Shown: positions 41,696-50,884, numbered from the stretch's first letter. The stretch: 64,000 nucleotides of DNA from CAWCHZ01 sp963795555 (GCA_963795555.1 CAWCHZ010000002.1:124001-188000); one strand, 5' to 3'. Program-made: numbers and translations. The notes: generated by a model from the letters alone, not told the origin.

Positions 41696-43002
41696 CGTTG
41701 AGCTCCCCGGCGATCGCGGCCGCACGCCAGTGGGGAAGCCGACGGGCGCGCTGGCGTCGGCACCGCGCCCGCCGCGCGGTGGCCGCGCCGCCGGTCGAGC
41801 ACCGGATGCTGCAGACGGCGACGATGTGCCTGCTCGCGTTCGGGGCGGTGATGGTCTACAGCGCGACCTCACCGCTGGGCCTGCTGCGCGGCGGCGGGGC
41901 GACGGGCTACCTCGTTCGCTACTTGATCTACGGCGCGATCGGCGTTGGCATCATGAACGCGCTGTCGCGGACGAGCCTGCGCGCCCTTCAGCGCGCGACG
42001 CCGATGCTGCTCGCGCTCGCCGGCTTCTTCGTCGTCGCGGTGCTGGGCGTTGGCGTCACGGTCAACGGTGCGCGGCGCTGGCTCGGCGCCGGGCCGCTGC
42101 AGTTCCAGCCCTCTGAGCTGCTCAAGCTCGCGCTCGTCCTCTACGCGGCCCACATCCTCGCGCACCCGCGCCGCCGCGGCGAGACGTTGCGCCAGACCGC
42201 CGGCCCGTTGCTCGTCGTCGCCGGCGTGGCGTGCGGGCTGGTCGCGCTGCAGCCCGATCTCGGCACGGCGATCGTCATTGCGCTCACCGTCGGCGCGCTG
42301 CTGGTCGCCGCCGGGGTGCCGACACGCCAGCTGCTGATGCTGGCCGCCGGCGCGGCGCTGATCGTCTTGCTCTATGCGTTGCTCCAGCCCTACCGCCGAG
42401 CCCGACTGACGGCCTTCCTGGATCCCTGGGCCAACCCCAGCGGCAGCGGCTTCCAGCTCGTGCAGGGGCAGATCGCCGTCGGCTCAGGCGGGCTGCTCGG
42501 AGTCGGGCTCGGCCGCTCGGTCCAGAAGGCGTTCTACCTGCCGGAGGCTCACACCGACTTCATCCTCGCGGTGGTCGGCGAGGAGCTGGGCGTGGCGGGG
42601 ATCTGCGGTCTGCTCTTCCTGTACGGCATGATCCTCTACGCTGGCCTGCGGACCGCCAAGGCGGCGGTCGGCCGCTACGCCAAGCTGCTGGCGACCGGCA
42701 TCACCTCGTTGATCCTGTGTCAGGCCACGCTCAACGTCTTCACCGTGCTGGGGCTGGCGCCGCTGACCGGCGTGCCGCTGCCGTTCGTCTCCTACGGGTC
42801 GAGCAACCTGCTGATCCTGCTCGCCTGCATGGGCCTGCTGCTGAACATCGCCAACGGCGGCACGCTGCAGGCCCGCGCCAGCCGGCGTGGACGCGGGAAG
42901 GCGTCTTCGAGTGGAGCCAGCGATGAGGATCGTGATCGCCGCCGGCGGAACGGCGGGTCACGTCGTGCCGGCGCTCGCGGTCGCGGACGCGCTGCGGGCT
43001 GA
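41692..43002 (+). CDS. ftsW: SEDS-family peptidoglycan glycosyltransferase FtsW
   Basis: A 436-residue protein with about ten membrane helices that polymerises lipid II at the septum with FtsI. Motifs 'NGARRWLGAGPLQFQPSELL', 'QPDLGTAIVIA', 'DPWANPSGSGFQLVQGQIA', 'GLGRSVQKAFYLPEAHTDFI' and 'VPLPFVSYGSSNLL' are typical. The last 40 residues are Arg/Gly-rich and cytoplasmic. The last 80 nt overlap the start of murG in another frame, longer than other overlaps here. Confidence 0.94.
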   Translation: MTLSSPAIAAARQWGSRRARWRRHRARRAVAAPPVEHRMLQTATMCLLAFGAVMVYSATSPLGLLRGGGATGYLVRYLIYGAIGVGIMNALSRTSLRALQRATPMLLALAGFFVVAVLGVGVTVNGARRWLGAGPLQFQPSELLKLALVLYAAHILAHPRRRGETLRQTAGPLLVVAGVACGLVALQPDLGTAIVIALTVGALLVAAGVPTRQLLMLAAGAALIVLLYALLQPYRRARLTAFLDPWANPSGSGFQLVQGQIAVGSGGLLGVGLGRSVQKAFYLPEAHTDFILAVVGEELGVAGICGLLFLYGMILYAGLRTAKAAVGRYAKLLATGITSLILCQATLNVFTVLGLAPLTGVPLPFVSYGSSNLLILLACMGLLLNIANGGTLQARASRRGRGKASSSGASDEDRDRRRRNGGSRRAGARGRGRAAG

Positions 43003-43993
43003 CGGCGACGAGGTCGTCTTCGTCGGTGGTGAGCGCGCCGAGGTCACGCTCGTGCCCGCCGCCGGCTACCGGCTGCGGCAGATCCGTGTCGCGGGCCTGA
43101 GTCGCAGCAACCCGGTCGCGGCGCTGCGCGCCGCGGGGCTGGCCGCGCTCGCGGTCCCAGCCGCCTGGCGAATTCTCGCCCAGGAGCGCCCGGCTGCGGT
43201 CCTCGGCGGCGGGGGCTACGTGGCCGGGCCGGTCGGCCTGGCGGCGGTGATCCGCCGGATCCCGCTGGTGCTCACCGAGGCCGACTCGCGGCTGGGCCTG
43301 GCCAACCGCCTGCTCGCGGGCGCAGCCCACCGCGTCTGCCTGGCGTTCCCGATCGCCGCGCGTCGCGGGCCGCGCTACCTGGTCACGGGCCGGCCGGTGC
43401 CGCCGCCGGCGACCGATCGCGTCACCGCGCGCGCCGCGTTGGGAGTCGATCCCGATGCGCCGCTCGTGCTCGTCTTCGGCGGCTCGCTGGGAGCCCGTAC
43501 GATCAATCACGCCGCCGTGGAGGCCTTTCGCGACGGCGACGTTCAGGTCCTGCACGCCGCTGGCGAGCGTGATCTGCCCGCGCTCAGCGCGCCCGGGCCG
43601 CACTACCGCCTGCATGCCTACATCAGCCCGCTCGCCGAGGCGCTCGTGGCCGCCGATCTCGTCGTCGCTCGCGCGGGCGGCTCGATCTTCGAGATCGCCG
43701 CCCACGGTCGTCCCGCGGTGCTGATCCCCTATCCCCACGCCAGCGGCGACCATCAGAGCGCCAATGCGCGCTGGATGGCCGATGCGGGTGCGGCCGTCGT
43801 GATCCCCGACGAGCAGCTCGACGCGCGTCGGCTCGGCGAGGTGGTCGGGGGGCTTTTCGCCGATCGCCCGCGCCTGGCGCGGATGGCGCAGGCATCGGCG
43901 ACGCTGGCCCGTCTCGACGCCGCACGCGCGGTCGCGCAGGAGCTGCACGCGGCGGCCACCGGCGGGCGCGCACGCCGGGTTGGTGGGGCGTGA
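42923..43993 (+). CDS. murG: Lipid II synthase (GlcNAc transferase)
   Basis: A 356-residue GT28 GT-B enzyme that adds GlcNAc to lipid I at the inner face of the membrane. 'IVIAAGGTAGHVVPALAVAD' is the G-loop, 'LGGGGYVAGP' and 'VFGGSLGARTIN' follow, and 'YISPLAEALVAADLVVARAGGSI' gives the UDP-GlcNAc site. ATG 42923 was chosen because the conserved start begins there; GGAG lies 8 nt upstream. Coupled to murC by GTGA. Confidence 0.95.
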   Translation: MRIVIAAGGTAGHVVPALAVADALRADGDEVVFVGGERAEVTLVPAAGYRLRQIRVAGLSRSNPVAALRAAGLAALAVPAAWRILAQERPAAVLGGGGYVAGPVGLAAVIRRIPLVLTEADSRLGLANRLLAGAAHRVCLAFPIAARRGPRYLVTGRPVPPPATDRVTARAALGVDPDAPLVLVFGGSLGARTINHAAVEAFRDGDVQVLHAAGERDLPALSAPGPHYRLHAYISPLAEALVAADLVVARAGGSIFEIAAHGRPAVLIPYPHASGDHQSANARWMADAGAAVVIPDEQLDARRLGEVVGGLFADRPRLARMAQASATLARLDAARAVAQELHAAATGGRARRVGGA

Positions 43994-45324
43994 GCGAGCG
44001 GCCTTGGAGCGGGCGGCGGCTGCACTTCGTCGGCATCGGCGGGGCCGGCATGAGCGGGCTGGCGCTGGTCGCCCGCCAGCTGGGCGCGCAGGTGACGGGC
44101 TCCGATCGCGTGCCCGGCGCCTATACCGCGATGCTCGCCGCGCACGACGTCGTGGCCACGATCGGTCACGCAGAGGCCAACGTCCCACGCGGCGAGGACG
44201 TGGAGCTCGTCTTCTCGACCGCCGTCGATGAAGCCAACCCCGAGCGGGCGATCGCCCGCGAGCGGGGGCTGCGCGAGCTTCATCGCGCGGCGCTGCTGGC
44301 CGAGCTGACCGAGCTGCGCGCCACGATCGCCGTCACCGGCACGCACGGCAAGACGACGACAGCCGCGATGATCGTGCACGGTCTGCGCGCTGTCGGCCAG
44401 CAGCCCGCATTCGTGATCGGCGCCGAGCTGACGCTGCCCGACGGCGAGCGCACGACGGCCGCCTGGAGCGATGGTGACTGGCTGGTCGTCGAGGCCGACG
44501 AGTCCGACCGCTCGCTGCTGACGTTGCATCCGCGCATCGCCGTGCTGACCAACGCCGAGCTCGACCACCACGCCACCTACTCATCGCAGGCCGACCTCGA
44601 GGCGACCCTGCGCCTGTTCCTGGCGCGCGCACCCCAGGCCGTCATCTGGCAGCGTCCGGAGCTGCTCGCGCTGCGCGAGGGGCCCGTCGTGCCCTACGAC
44701 GCCCACCATGTCCGCCCCGATGGCGCGGGCTCGCTGCTGCGCTGGCGCGAGGTCGACGTGCGGGTGACTGTGCCGGGTCGCCACAACGCGATCAACGCCG
44801 CCGGTGCGTTGGAGGCGCTGTGCCTGGCTGGCGTCGACCATCGGGCGGCCGCCGCCTCGCTGGCGAGCTTCACCGGCGCCGCCCGCCGCTTCCAGCTGCT
44901 GGGCCCGACGGCATCCGGCGTGCCGATCTACGACGACTACGCCCACCACCCGACCGAGGTCGCGGCGACGCTCGAGGCAGCCAGAGGGCTGGCGGAGGGG
45001 CGGCTGGTGGCCGTCTTCCAGCCGCATCTCTTCTCGCGCACGCGCGCGCTGGCCGGAGCGTTCGGAGCCAGCCTCGCAGGCGCGGATCTGGTCGTGGTGC
45101 TCGACGTCTATCCGGCGCGCGAGCGCGCCGCCGACCACCCGGGCGTCTCCGGCCTGCTCGTCGCCGAGGCTGCCGCCGACGCCGCGGCGGGTCGCACCGT
45201 CGCCTGGATGCCCGACCGCGATGGCGCTGAGCGCTTCCTGCGCGCCCAGCTGCACGCCGGTGACCTGTGCGTCGTGATGGGCGCCGGCGACGTCGACGTG
45301 CTCGCGCGGGCGCTGGTGCGCTAG
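43990..45324 (+). CDS. murC: UDP-MurNAc:L-alanine ligase
   Basis: A 444-residue Mur ligase that adds the first residue of the stem peptide. 'HFVGIGGAGMSGLALVAR' is the UDP-MurNAc domain, 'TGTHGKTTTAAMI' the P-loop, 'VEADESDRS', 'NAELDHHATY' and 'YDDYAHHPTEVAATLEAAR' are MurC-specific. GTG start overlaps the murG stop. In many clusters murB follows; here an 78-nt gap with a duplicated 14-nt segment (45332 and 45350) leads to ftsQ. Confidence 0.94.
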   Translation: MSERPWSGRRLHFVGIGGAGMSGLALVARQLGAQVTGSDRVPGAYTAMLAAHDVVATIGHAEANVPRGEDVELVFSTAVDEANPERAIARERGLRELHRAALLAELTELRATIAVTGTHGKTTTAAMIVHGLRAVGQQPAFVIGAELTLPDGERTTAAWSDGDWLVVEADESDRSLLTLHPRIAVLTNAELDHHATYSSQADLEATLRLFLARAPQAVIWQRPELLALREGPVVPYDAHHVRPDGAGSLLRWREVDVRVTVPGRHNAINAAGALEALCLAGVDHRAAAASLASFTGAARRFQLLGPTASGVPIYDDYAHHPTEVAATLEAARGLAEGRLVAVFQPHLFSRTRALAGAFGASLAGADLVVVLDVYPARERAADHPGVSGLLVAEAAADAAAGRTVAWMPDRDGAERFLRAQLHAGDLCVVMGAGDVDVLARALVR

Positions 45325-45402
45325 CGGCCAGCGGCGTCCGGATGCGAACCGGCGTCCGGACGCCGAGTAGGGGTTCGCCCGCCGGGGTCGAAAAGCTCCG
45401 GG

Positions 45403-46548
45403 ATGACCGCGGCGACCCTGGCGCGCAATGGCGTGCGCGTCCTCGATGCGATCCCCCTCTGGTCGCGCCGTCCGCTGGCGACGTTCGTCGCGCTGATGCT
45501 GGCGTCTGTGATCGGGTTCTACGGCCTCCGCGACACGCCGCTGTTCGCGGTCGACAGCGTGCACGTGCTCGGCGTCAGCGGTCCCAGTGCCGACGCGGTC
45601 ACTGCGGCGCTGTCGCGCGCCGCGCGCGGCATGACCACCACCGACGTCGATGTCGCCGCGCTGCGCGCGGCGGTGCGCGCCTACCCGGTCGTGAAGTCGC
45701 TGCAGGTCTACGCCGACCTCCCCAGCACGCTGACGATCACCGTCGTCGACCATCGCCCAGCGGCCGTGCTCGATGTCGCGTATCGCCGGACCGCGGTGGC
45801 TGCGGACGGAACCTTGCTGCTGGGTGAGCCGGCTCCCGCCGGCCTGCCGGTCCTGGCGATCGCCTCCCAGCCACCGACGGCCCGCCTGCAGCAGCCAGCG
45901 GCGGTCGCTGCGCTGGACGTCGTCGAGAGCGCACCGGGACCGTTGCGTCGGCTGATCGCCACCGTCCGCTATGGCCGCCCGGGCCTGCTCATCACGCTAC
46001 GTCGAGGGCCGGTGCTGCTGTTCGGGTCGGCCGCCTCGCTTGCGGCCAAGTGGGGGGCAGCGGCACGCGTGCTCGCCGACCCGACGGTCAGCGGTGCGGC
46101 CTACATCGACCTGCGGATCCCCAATCGCCCGGCGGCAGGGGGGCTCGCCAGCGCACTCAGCGCCGACCTGCCGGCCAGCTCGGATGCCCTGCTGCTCGGC
46201 GGCGCCAACACGACCAGCTCGACGATGGCCAGCTCGACCACGAGCTGCTCACCGACGCCCTGCTCGTCCTCCACGGGCTCCGGCTCGTCGACGGCCTCCG
46301 CCACCAGCGCCGTCAGCGGAACCCCCAGCGCCAGCGGGACCACATCGGGCACCACGTCGAGCTCAGGCGTCACGCAGAGAGGCGCCAGCGCGGGCACGCC
46401 GGGGACGTCGACCGGCGCGACCGGGACTCGCAGCGACGCCACCGGCACCAACAGCGCGGCGGCGGGCCAGACTGGTGCAGCGGCGGGTGGTACCGGCGCG
46501 GCGGGTGGTACCGGCGGAGCGGGAATCACACCCACCTCTGGCGGGTGA
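45403..46548 (+). CDS. ftsQ: Cell division protein FtsQ with Ser/Thr/Gly-rich tail
   Basis: A 381-residue bitopic protein: short cytoplasmic part, one helix (about 25-42), POTRA domain (about 47-118; 'FAVDSVHVLGVSG', 'VRAYPVVKSLQVYADLPSTLTITVVDHRP'-like layout) and beta domain to about 260. It bridges FtsL/FtsB to the divisome outside the membrane. The last 115 residues are a Ser/Thr/Gly/Ala low-complexity tail not found in typical FtsQ, matching the tail on the FtsL-like protein. Confidence 0.88.
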   Translation: MTAATLARNGVRVLDAIPLWSRRPLATFVALMLASVIGFYGLRDTPLFAVDSVHVLGVSGPSADAVTAALSRAARGMTTTDVDVAALRAAVRAYPVVKSLQVYADLPSTLTITVVDHRPAAVLDVAYRRTAVAADGTLLLGEPAPAGLPVLAIASQPPTARLQQPAAVAALDVVESAPGPLRRLIATVRYGRPGLLITLRRGPVLLFGSAASLAAKWGAAARVLADPTVSGAAYIDLRIPNRPAAGGLASALSADLPASSDALLLGGANTTSSTMASSTTSCSPTPCSSSTGSGSSTASATSAVSGTPSASGTTSGTTSSSGVTQRGASAGTPGTSTGATGTRSDATGTNSAAAGQTGAAAGGTGAAGGTGGAGITPTSGG

Positions 46549-46670
46549 ATCACCAGGCCGTGGCGAGGGCTCACCCTGAGGTTGAGCGTTAGCACCGCTT
46601 GAGGTCCAACGTTGGGCGGTGGATCGAGACTTGGCCGATCTGCAACCACCGTTGCGCAATTGGCGGGCGA

Positions 46671-46699
46671 TTGACACGCGCCCGAATTGCCCCTAGGGT
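46671..46699 (+). promoter_or_regulatory. Predicted ftsZ promoter
   Basis: TTGACA (46671-46676) and TAGGGT (46694-46699) are separated by 17 nt, a near-consensus sigma70-type pair, 65 nt before the ftsZ ATG. The 215-bp gap after ftsQ is the largest within the cluster, so ftsZ likely has its own promoter. Confidence 0.7.
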
Positions 46700-46763
46700 C
46701 CCGGAAATTCGGGGCTTTCAGTAGGGCAACATTCAAGCCTAACTCGACCCTCGGACGAACCTC

Positions 46764-47834
46764 ATGGAAAGCAGCAGCTACTTGGCAGTGATCAAGGTGG
46801 TCGGCGTCGGCGGCGGCGGCACCAATGCCGTCAACCGCATGATCGACGCGGGCCTGCGGGGCGTCGAGTTCATCGCCGTCAACACCGACGCCCAGGCGCT
46901 CGCGATGTGCGACGCCGACATCAAGCTCAACATCGGCCACGAGCTGACTCGCGGGCTCGGCGCCGGCGCCAACCCGGAGATCGGCGCGGGCGCGGCGGCG
47001 GAGTCGCGCGACGACATCAAGGAGGCGATCAAGGGCGCCGACATGGTCTTCGTCACCGCCGGCGAGGGGGGCGGTACCGGCACCGGCGCCGCGCCGGTCA
47101 TCGCCGAGATCGCCAAGCGCGAGATCGGTGCCCTGACCGTCGGAGTGGTGACGCGCCCGTTCGACTTCGAGGGCTCCCAGCGCATGCGCGCCGCGGAGGA
47201 GGGGATCGCGCGCATGCGGGAGGAGGTCGACACGCTGATCGTGATCCCCAACGAGCGGTTGCTGTCGATCGTCGAGCGGCGCACCAGCATCCTCGATGCG
47301 TTCCGCGAGGCCGACAACGTGCTGCGCCAGGGCGTCCAGGGCATCACCGACCTGATCACGATCCCCGGCCTGATCAACCTCGACTTTGCCGACGTGCGCA
47401 CGATCATGTCCGATGCCGGATCGGCCCTGATGGGCATCGGCACGGCGATGGGCGAGAGCCGCGCGAGCGAGTCGGCCAAGATGGCGATCTCATCGCCGCT
47501 GCTGGAGCAGTCGGTCGAGGGAGCGACGGGGATCCTGCTCAACATCACCGGCGGGCGCGACCTGACCTTGTTCGAGGTCAACGAGGCCGCGGAGATCATC
47601 GCCAGCGCGGCCGACGAGGACTCGAACATCATCTTCGGCGCGGTGATCGATGAGGCGATGGAGGATGAGGTCCGCGTGACGGTGATCGCCACCGGCTTCG
47701 ACCGTCGTCCCGGCCTGCGCCCGCGCGAGCGGGCCCGCTCGCGCGATGTCTCGCTCGACGCGCGCCAGCGCTCCGCGCTCGAGATCCGCGACGACGAGAT
47801 CGACATCCCGGCCTTCCTGCGCGAGCGCGACTGA
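46764..47834 (+). CDS. ftsZ: Cell division GTPase FtsZ
   Basis: A 356-residue tubulin homologue that forms the division ring. It has 'VVGVGGGGTNAVNRMIDAGL', the signature 'GEGGGTGTGAAP', the T7 loop 'LINLDFADVRTIM' and the C-terminal partner peptide 'DEIDIPAFLRERD'. The linker between the core and this peptide is short and Arg-rich. No ftsA is near, so anchoring is probably by SepF, as in other actinobacteria. A 15-nt copy of the gene end, with its stop, recurs at 47876-47890. Confidence 0.97.
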   Translation: MESSSYLAVIKVVGVGGGGTNAVNRMIDAGLRGVEFIAVNTDAQALAMCDADIKLNIGHELTRGLGAGANPEIGAGAAAESRDDIKEAIKGADMVFVTAGEGGGTGTGAAPVIAEIAKREIGALTVGVVTRPFDFEGSQRMRAAEEGIARMREEVDTLIVIPNERLLSIVERRTSILDAFREADNVLRQGVQGITDLITIPGLINLDFADVRTIMSDAGSALMGIGTAMGESRASESAKMAISSPLLEQSVEGATGILLNITGGRDLTLFEVNEAAEIIASAADEDSNIIFGAVIDEAMEDEVRVTVIATGFDRRPGLRPRERARSRDVSLDARQRSALEIRDDEIDIPAFLRERD

Positions 47835-47998
47835 CGCGACTGCAGGTCGGTAGGCCGGCACCCCCGGCGGCCGCTCGCGAGCGCGACTGATGCCGCCGCC
47901 GCCCGCTCGCGCGGCGATCCGCAGGCGGCCAGCGCGGGCCCGGCTGCGCCGCGGACTCCCCTGCCGTGGCGCCGCACGCCGTTGGTAGGGTCAGGCGC

Positions 47999-49075
47999 AT
48001 GACCGAGGCCTCGACCCTCGCGCGCACGCCGCTGCACGATCGCCATCTCGGCGCCGGCGCGAGGATCGTGCCGTTCGCGGGCTGGGCGATGCCGCTCCAG
48101 TACGCGGGGATCCGCGCCGAGCACCTGGCCGTTCGCGAGGCGGTGGGGATCTTCGACGTCTCGCACATGGGTCGCGTCGAGAGCGGTGGGCCGGATGCCG
48201 CGGCCCTGCTCCAGCGTGTGTTGTCCAACGACGTCGCGGCGCTAGCGGTCGGCGGCTCGCAGTACAGCGTGATCTGTCGTGAGGACGCTGGCGTGCTCGA
48301 CGACACGCTGACCTACCGGCTGGCCCCCGATCGCTTTCTGACCGTCACCAACGCCGCCAACCATGCTGCCGACCTGGCCTGGCTGCGGGCCCATGCGGCT
48401 GACCTTGATGTCGAGGTCAGCGACCGCCAGGCCGAGCTGGCGATGGTCGCCGTGCAGGGCCCGCGGGCGCGCGGCCTGCTCGAGCAGCTTGCCGACGGGC
48501 CGCTCCCGCCGCGCCATGCCATCGCCCAGCTGACGATCGCCGCGCTGCCGGCGATCGTCTGCACGACCGGCTACACCGGGGAGGATGGAGCTGAGCTCCT
48601 GGTCGAGCCCGACGCCGCCGGTCCGCTCTGGGATGCGATCGTCGCCGCGGGCGCACAGCCCGCCGGCCTTGGAGCCCGTGACACGCTGCGGCTCGAGGCC
48701 TGCCTGCCGCTCTACGGGCACGAGCTCACGACCGCAACCGATCCGATCTCGGCCGGCCTGGGCTGGTGCTGTCGCGAGCAGAGTGGCTTCATCGGCGCCG
48801 AGGCGGTCGCGCGCGTGCGCGCCCAGGGGCCGGCGCGCCGGCTGGTCGCCTTCGTTTTGCCGGAGGGCGGCATCCCGCGCGAGGGCAATGCGATCGCCGG
48901 CGGGGGCGTGGTGACGAGCGGGACGATGTCGCCCTGCCTGGGGCTTGGGATCGGGATGGGGTACGTGGCCGCTGAGGAGGCGCAACCGGGGGTGCGCCTG
49001 GAAATCGATGTTCGTGGCAAAGTGCGCGTCGCCGAGATCCGCAAGCGGCCCCTGTACACCTCCAAGGAGCACTGA
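47999..49075 (+). CDS. gcvT: Glycine cleavage T protein (aminomethyltransferase)
   Basis: A 358-residue folate-dependent enzyme that releases ammonia and passes a C1 unit from the lipoyl arm of GcvH to tetrahydrofolate. 'FAGWAMPLQY', 'GIFDVSHMGRVE', 'TGYTGEDGAELLVE' and 'LGARDTLRLEACLPLYGHE' are typical. The 164 bp upstream show no glycine riboswitch. GcvH follows after 2 nt. Confidence 0.94.
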   Translation: MTEASTLARTPLHDRHLGAGARIVPFAGWAMPLQYAGIRAEHLAVREAVGIFDVSHMGRVESGGPDAAALLQRVLSNDVAALAVGGSQYSVICREDAGVLDDTLTYRLAPDRFLTVTNAANHAADLAWLRAHAADLDVEVSDRQAELAMVAVQGPRARGLLEQLADGPLPPRHAIAQLTIAALPAIVCTTGYTGEDGAELLVEPDAAGPLWDAIVAAGAQPAGLGARDTLRLEACLPLYGHELTTATDPISAGLGWCCREQSGFIGAEAVARVRAQGPARRLVAFVLPEGGIPREGNAIAGGGVVTSGTMSPCLGLGIGMGYVAAEEAQPGVRLEIDVRGKVRVAEIRKRPLYTSKEH

Positions 49076-49077
49076 GA

Positions 49078-49473
49078 ATGGCCGAGCCGACCTATCCCGA
49101 CGACCTGCTCTACCACGCCGAGCACGACTGGGCGCGGGTGGAGGGGGACATCGCGACGTTCGGAATCACCTGGTACGCCCAGGACGCGCTCGGCGAGGTG
49201 GTCTACTACGAGCCCCCCGCGGTCGGGACGCAGCTCCAGCAGGGCAGCAGCTACGCCGAGGTCGAGTCGGTCAAGGCGGTCTCGGACGTGGTCGCGCCGC
49301 TCTCGGGCAGTGTGGTCGAGGTCAACGGCGCGCTCGGCGAGGCCCCAGAGACGATCAACGACGACCCCTACGGCGCCGGCTGGCTGGTTCGCGTGCGCGT
49401 CGCGGATCCGACCGAGACCGCGGCGCTGATGGATGCGGCCACCTACGTGGCATCGCTGGGCGCAGCAGCTTGA
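49078..49473 (+). CDS. gcvH: Glycine cleavage H protein
   Basis: A 131-residue lipoyl carrier. The lipoylated Lys is in 'AEVESVKAVSDVVAPLSG'; 'YHAEHDWARVEGD' and 'NDDPYGAGWLVRV' are conserved. It shuttles the aminomethyl group among P, T and L proteins. Its TGA overlaps a TTG that opens the mini-ORF described next. Confidence 0.95.
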   Translation: MAEPTYPDDLLYHAEHDWARVEGDIATFGITWYAQDALGEVVYYEPPAVGTQLQQGSSYAEVESVKAVSDVVAPLSGSVVEVNGALGEAPETINDDPYGAGWLVRVRVADPTETAALMDAATYVASLGAAA

Positions 49474-49546
49474 CCCGCCACACGTCCGCAACCGAGAGCG
49501 ACCGCGCAGCTTGACCCGCTACACCTCCGCAACCGAGAGCGACCGC
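49465..49546 (+). repeat. 41-nt tandem duplication at the gcvH-gcvPA junction
   Basis: Two adjacent 41-nt copies (49465-49505, 49506-49546) differ at two bases. The first carries the gcvH stop and a TTG (49470) that opens a 14-codon ORF nearly identical to the first residues of GcvPA, ending in TGA (49512-49514). That TGA overlaps the TTG (49511) used by gcvPA, so both junctions have the same TTGA form. Confidence 0.92.
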
Positions 49547-50884
49547 GCGGCGATGCTGGCGGAGATCGGCGTGGGCTCGATCGAGGAGCTCTTCGCCGAG
49601 CTGCCCGTCGGCGTGCGTGTCAGTCGCGAGCTCGCGCTCGGCGACGGCATGGCCGAGCACGAGGTCTACGCGCATCTGCGCGAGCTGGCCGCGCGCAACG
49701 TCTCGCTCGAGGACGAGCTGTCATTCCTAGGAGCGGGCATGTACGACCACTACGTGCCCGCGCTGGTCGACGCGATCGTCGAGCGCTCCGAGTTCCTGAC
49801 CCCCTACACCCCCTATCAGCCGGAGGTGTCGCAGGGCACGCTGCAGGTGATGTTCGAGTTCCAGACGGCGATCTGTGAGCTGACCGGGCTGCCGGTGTCG
49901 AACGCCTCGGTCTACGACGGCCCGTCGGCTGTGGCGGCGGCTGCCTACCTGGCCACGCTGACCAACGGCCGGTCACGGCTGGTCTGCTCGGCCGGCCTGC
50001 ATCCGCACGCGCGCGCGGCGCTGGCGACCGCCGCGCTGGGCTACGGCTGCGAGGTGGTGGAGGTGCCGCTGAGCGACGGTGCGACGGATGAGGATGCGCT
50101 CACCCAGGCGATCGAGGGCGAGACGGCCGCGGTGTTCCTGGCGCAGCCGAACTTCCTCGGGGCCGTCGAGGAGCTCGAGCGCCTGGTGGAGCGGGCGCGG
50201 TCCAGCGGGGCGTTGGTCGTATGCGTCTGCGATCCGATCGCGCTGGGGGTCCTGCGGCCGCCCGGCGAGCTGGGCGTGGACATCGTCGTGGGGGAGGGGC
50301 AGCCGCTGGGCAACCATCCGGCCTTTGGGGGCCCGACGTTCGGGTTCTTCGCCGCGGCCGAGCAGCATCTGCGCAAGCTGCCCGGGCGGATCGCCGGCGA
50401 GACGACCGATGTCGACGGGCGACGCGGCTTCGTGCTGACGCTGCAGGCGCGTGAGCAGCACATCCGCCGCGAGCGTGCGACGTCGAACATCTGCACCGCC
50501 CAGGCGCTCAACGCGCTCGCCGCGATTGTGTACCTGAGCTGGCTCGGCCGCCGCGGGCTGGTCGAGCTCGGTGAGCTGCTGCTGCAGCGAACCCATTACG
50601 CCCGTCAGCGCCTGTGCGAGCTCGATGGCGTCGAGGCGCTGCATGAGCTCCCGGTGGTGCGCGAGTTCGCGCTGCGGCTGGACGCGCCGGTTGCGGCTGT
50701 GATCGAGCGCTGCCGGCGGCAGGGCGTCAACCCCGGGCTGGCGCTGGAGCGCGTCGGCCTGGCCGCCGACGGGCTGCTGGTGGCGATCACCGAGCGGCGC
50801 TCGCGCGCCGACATCGACCGGCTCGTCGATGTGCTCGGCGCGGCGGTGGCGGCCGAGCGTGTGACGGCGCAGGAGCGGGCATGA
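49511..50884 (+). CDS. gcvPA: Glycine dehydrogenase (decarboxylating) subunit 1
   Basis: A 457-residue N-terminal half of the split P protein; it pairs with GcvPB and contributes structure and substrate contacts but not the PLP lysine. Typical segments: 'LAEIGVGSIEELFAELP', 'FLGAGMYDHYVPALVD', 'TPYQPEVSQGTLQVMFEFQT' and 'GFVLTLQAREQHIRRERATSN'-like region near residue 320. Start TTG 49511, in the second copy of a tandem duplication. Confidence 0.92.
   Translation: MTRYTSATESDRAAMLAEIGVGSIEELFAELPVGVRVSRELALGDGMAEHEVYAHLRELAARNVSLEDELSFLGAGMYDHYVPALVDAIVERSEFLTPYTPYQPEVSQGTLQVMFEFQTAICELTGLPVSNASVYDGPSAVAAAAYLATLTNGRSRLVCSAGLHPHARAALATAALGYGCEVVEVPLSDGATDEDALTQAIEGETAAVFLAQPNFLGAVEELERLVERARSSGALVVCVCDPIALGVLRPPGELGVDIVVGEGQPLGNHPAFGGPTFGFFAAAEQHLRKLPGRIAGETTDVDGRRGFVLTLQAREQHIRRERATSNICTAQALNALAAIVYLSWLGRRGLVELGELLLQRTHYARQRLCELDGVEALHELPVVREFALRLDAPVAAVIERCRRQGVNPGLALERVGLAADGLLVAITERRSRADIDRLVDVLGAAVAAERVTAQERA

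Noticed and set aside
47835..47998. Glycine riboswitch before gcvT
   Set aside because: The gap is only 164 nt and shows a copied ftsZ end and GC-rich repeats, without the conserved glycine aptamer cores.
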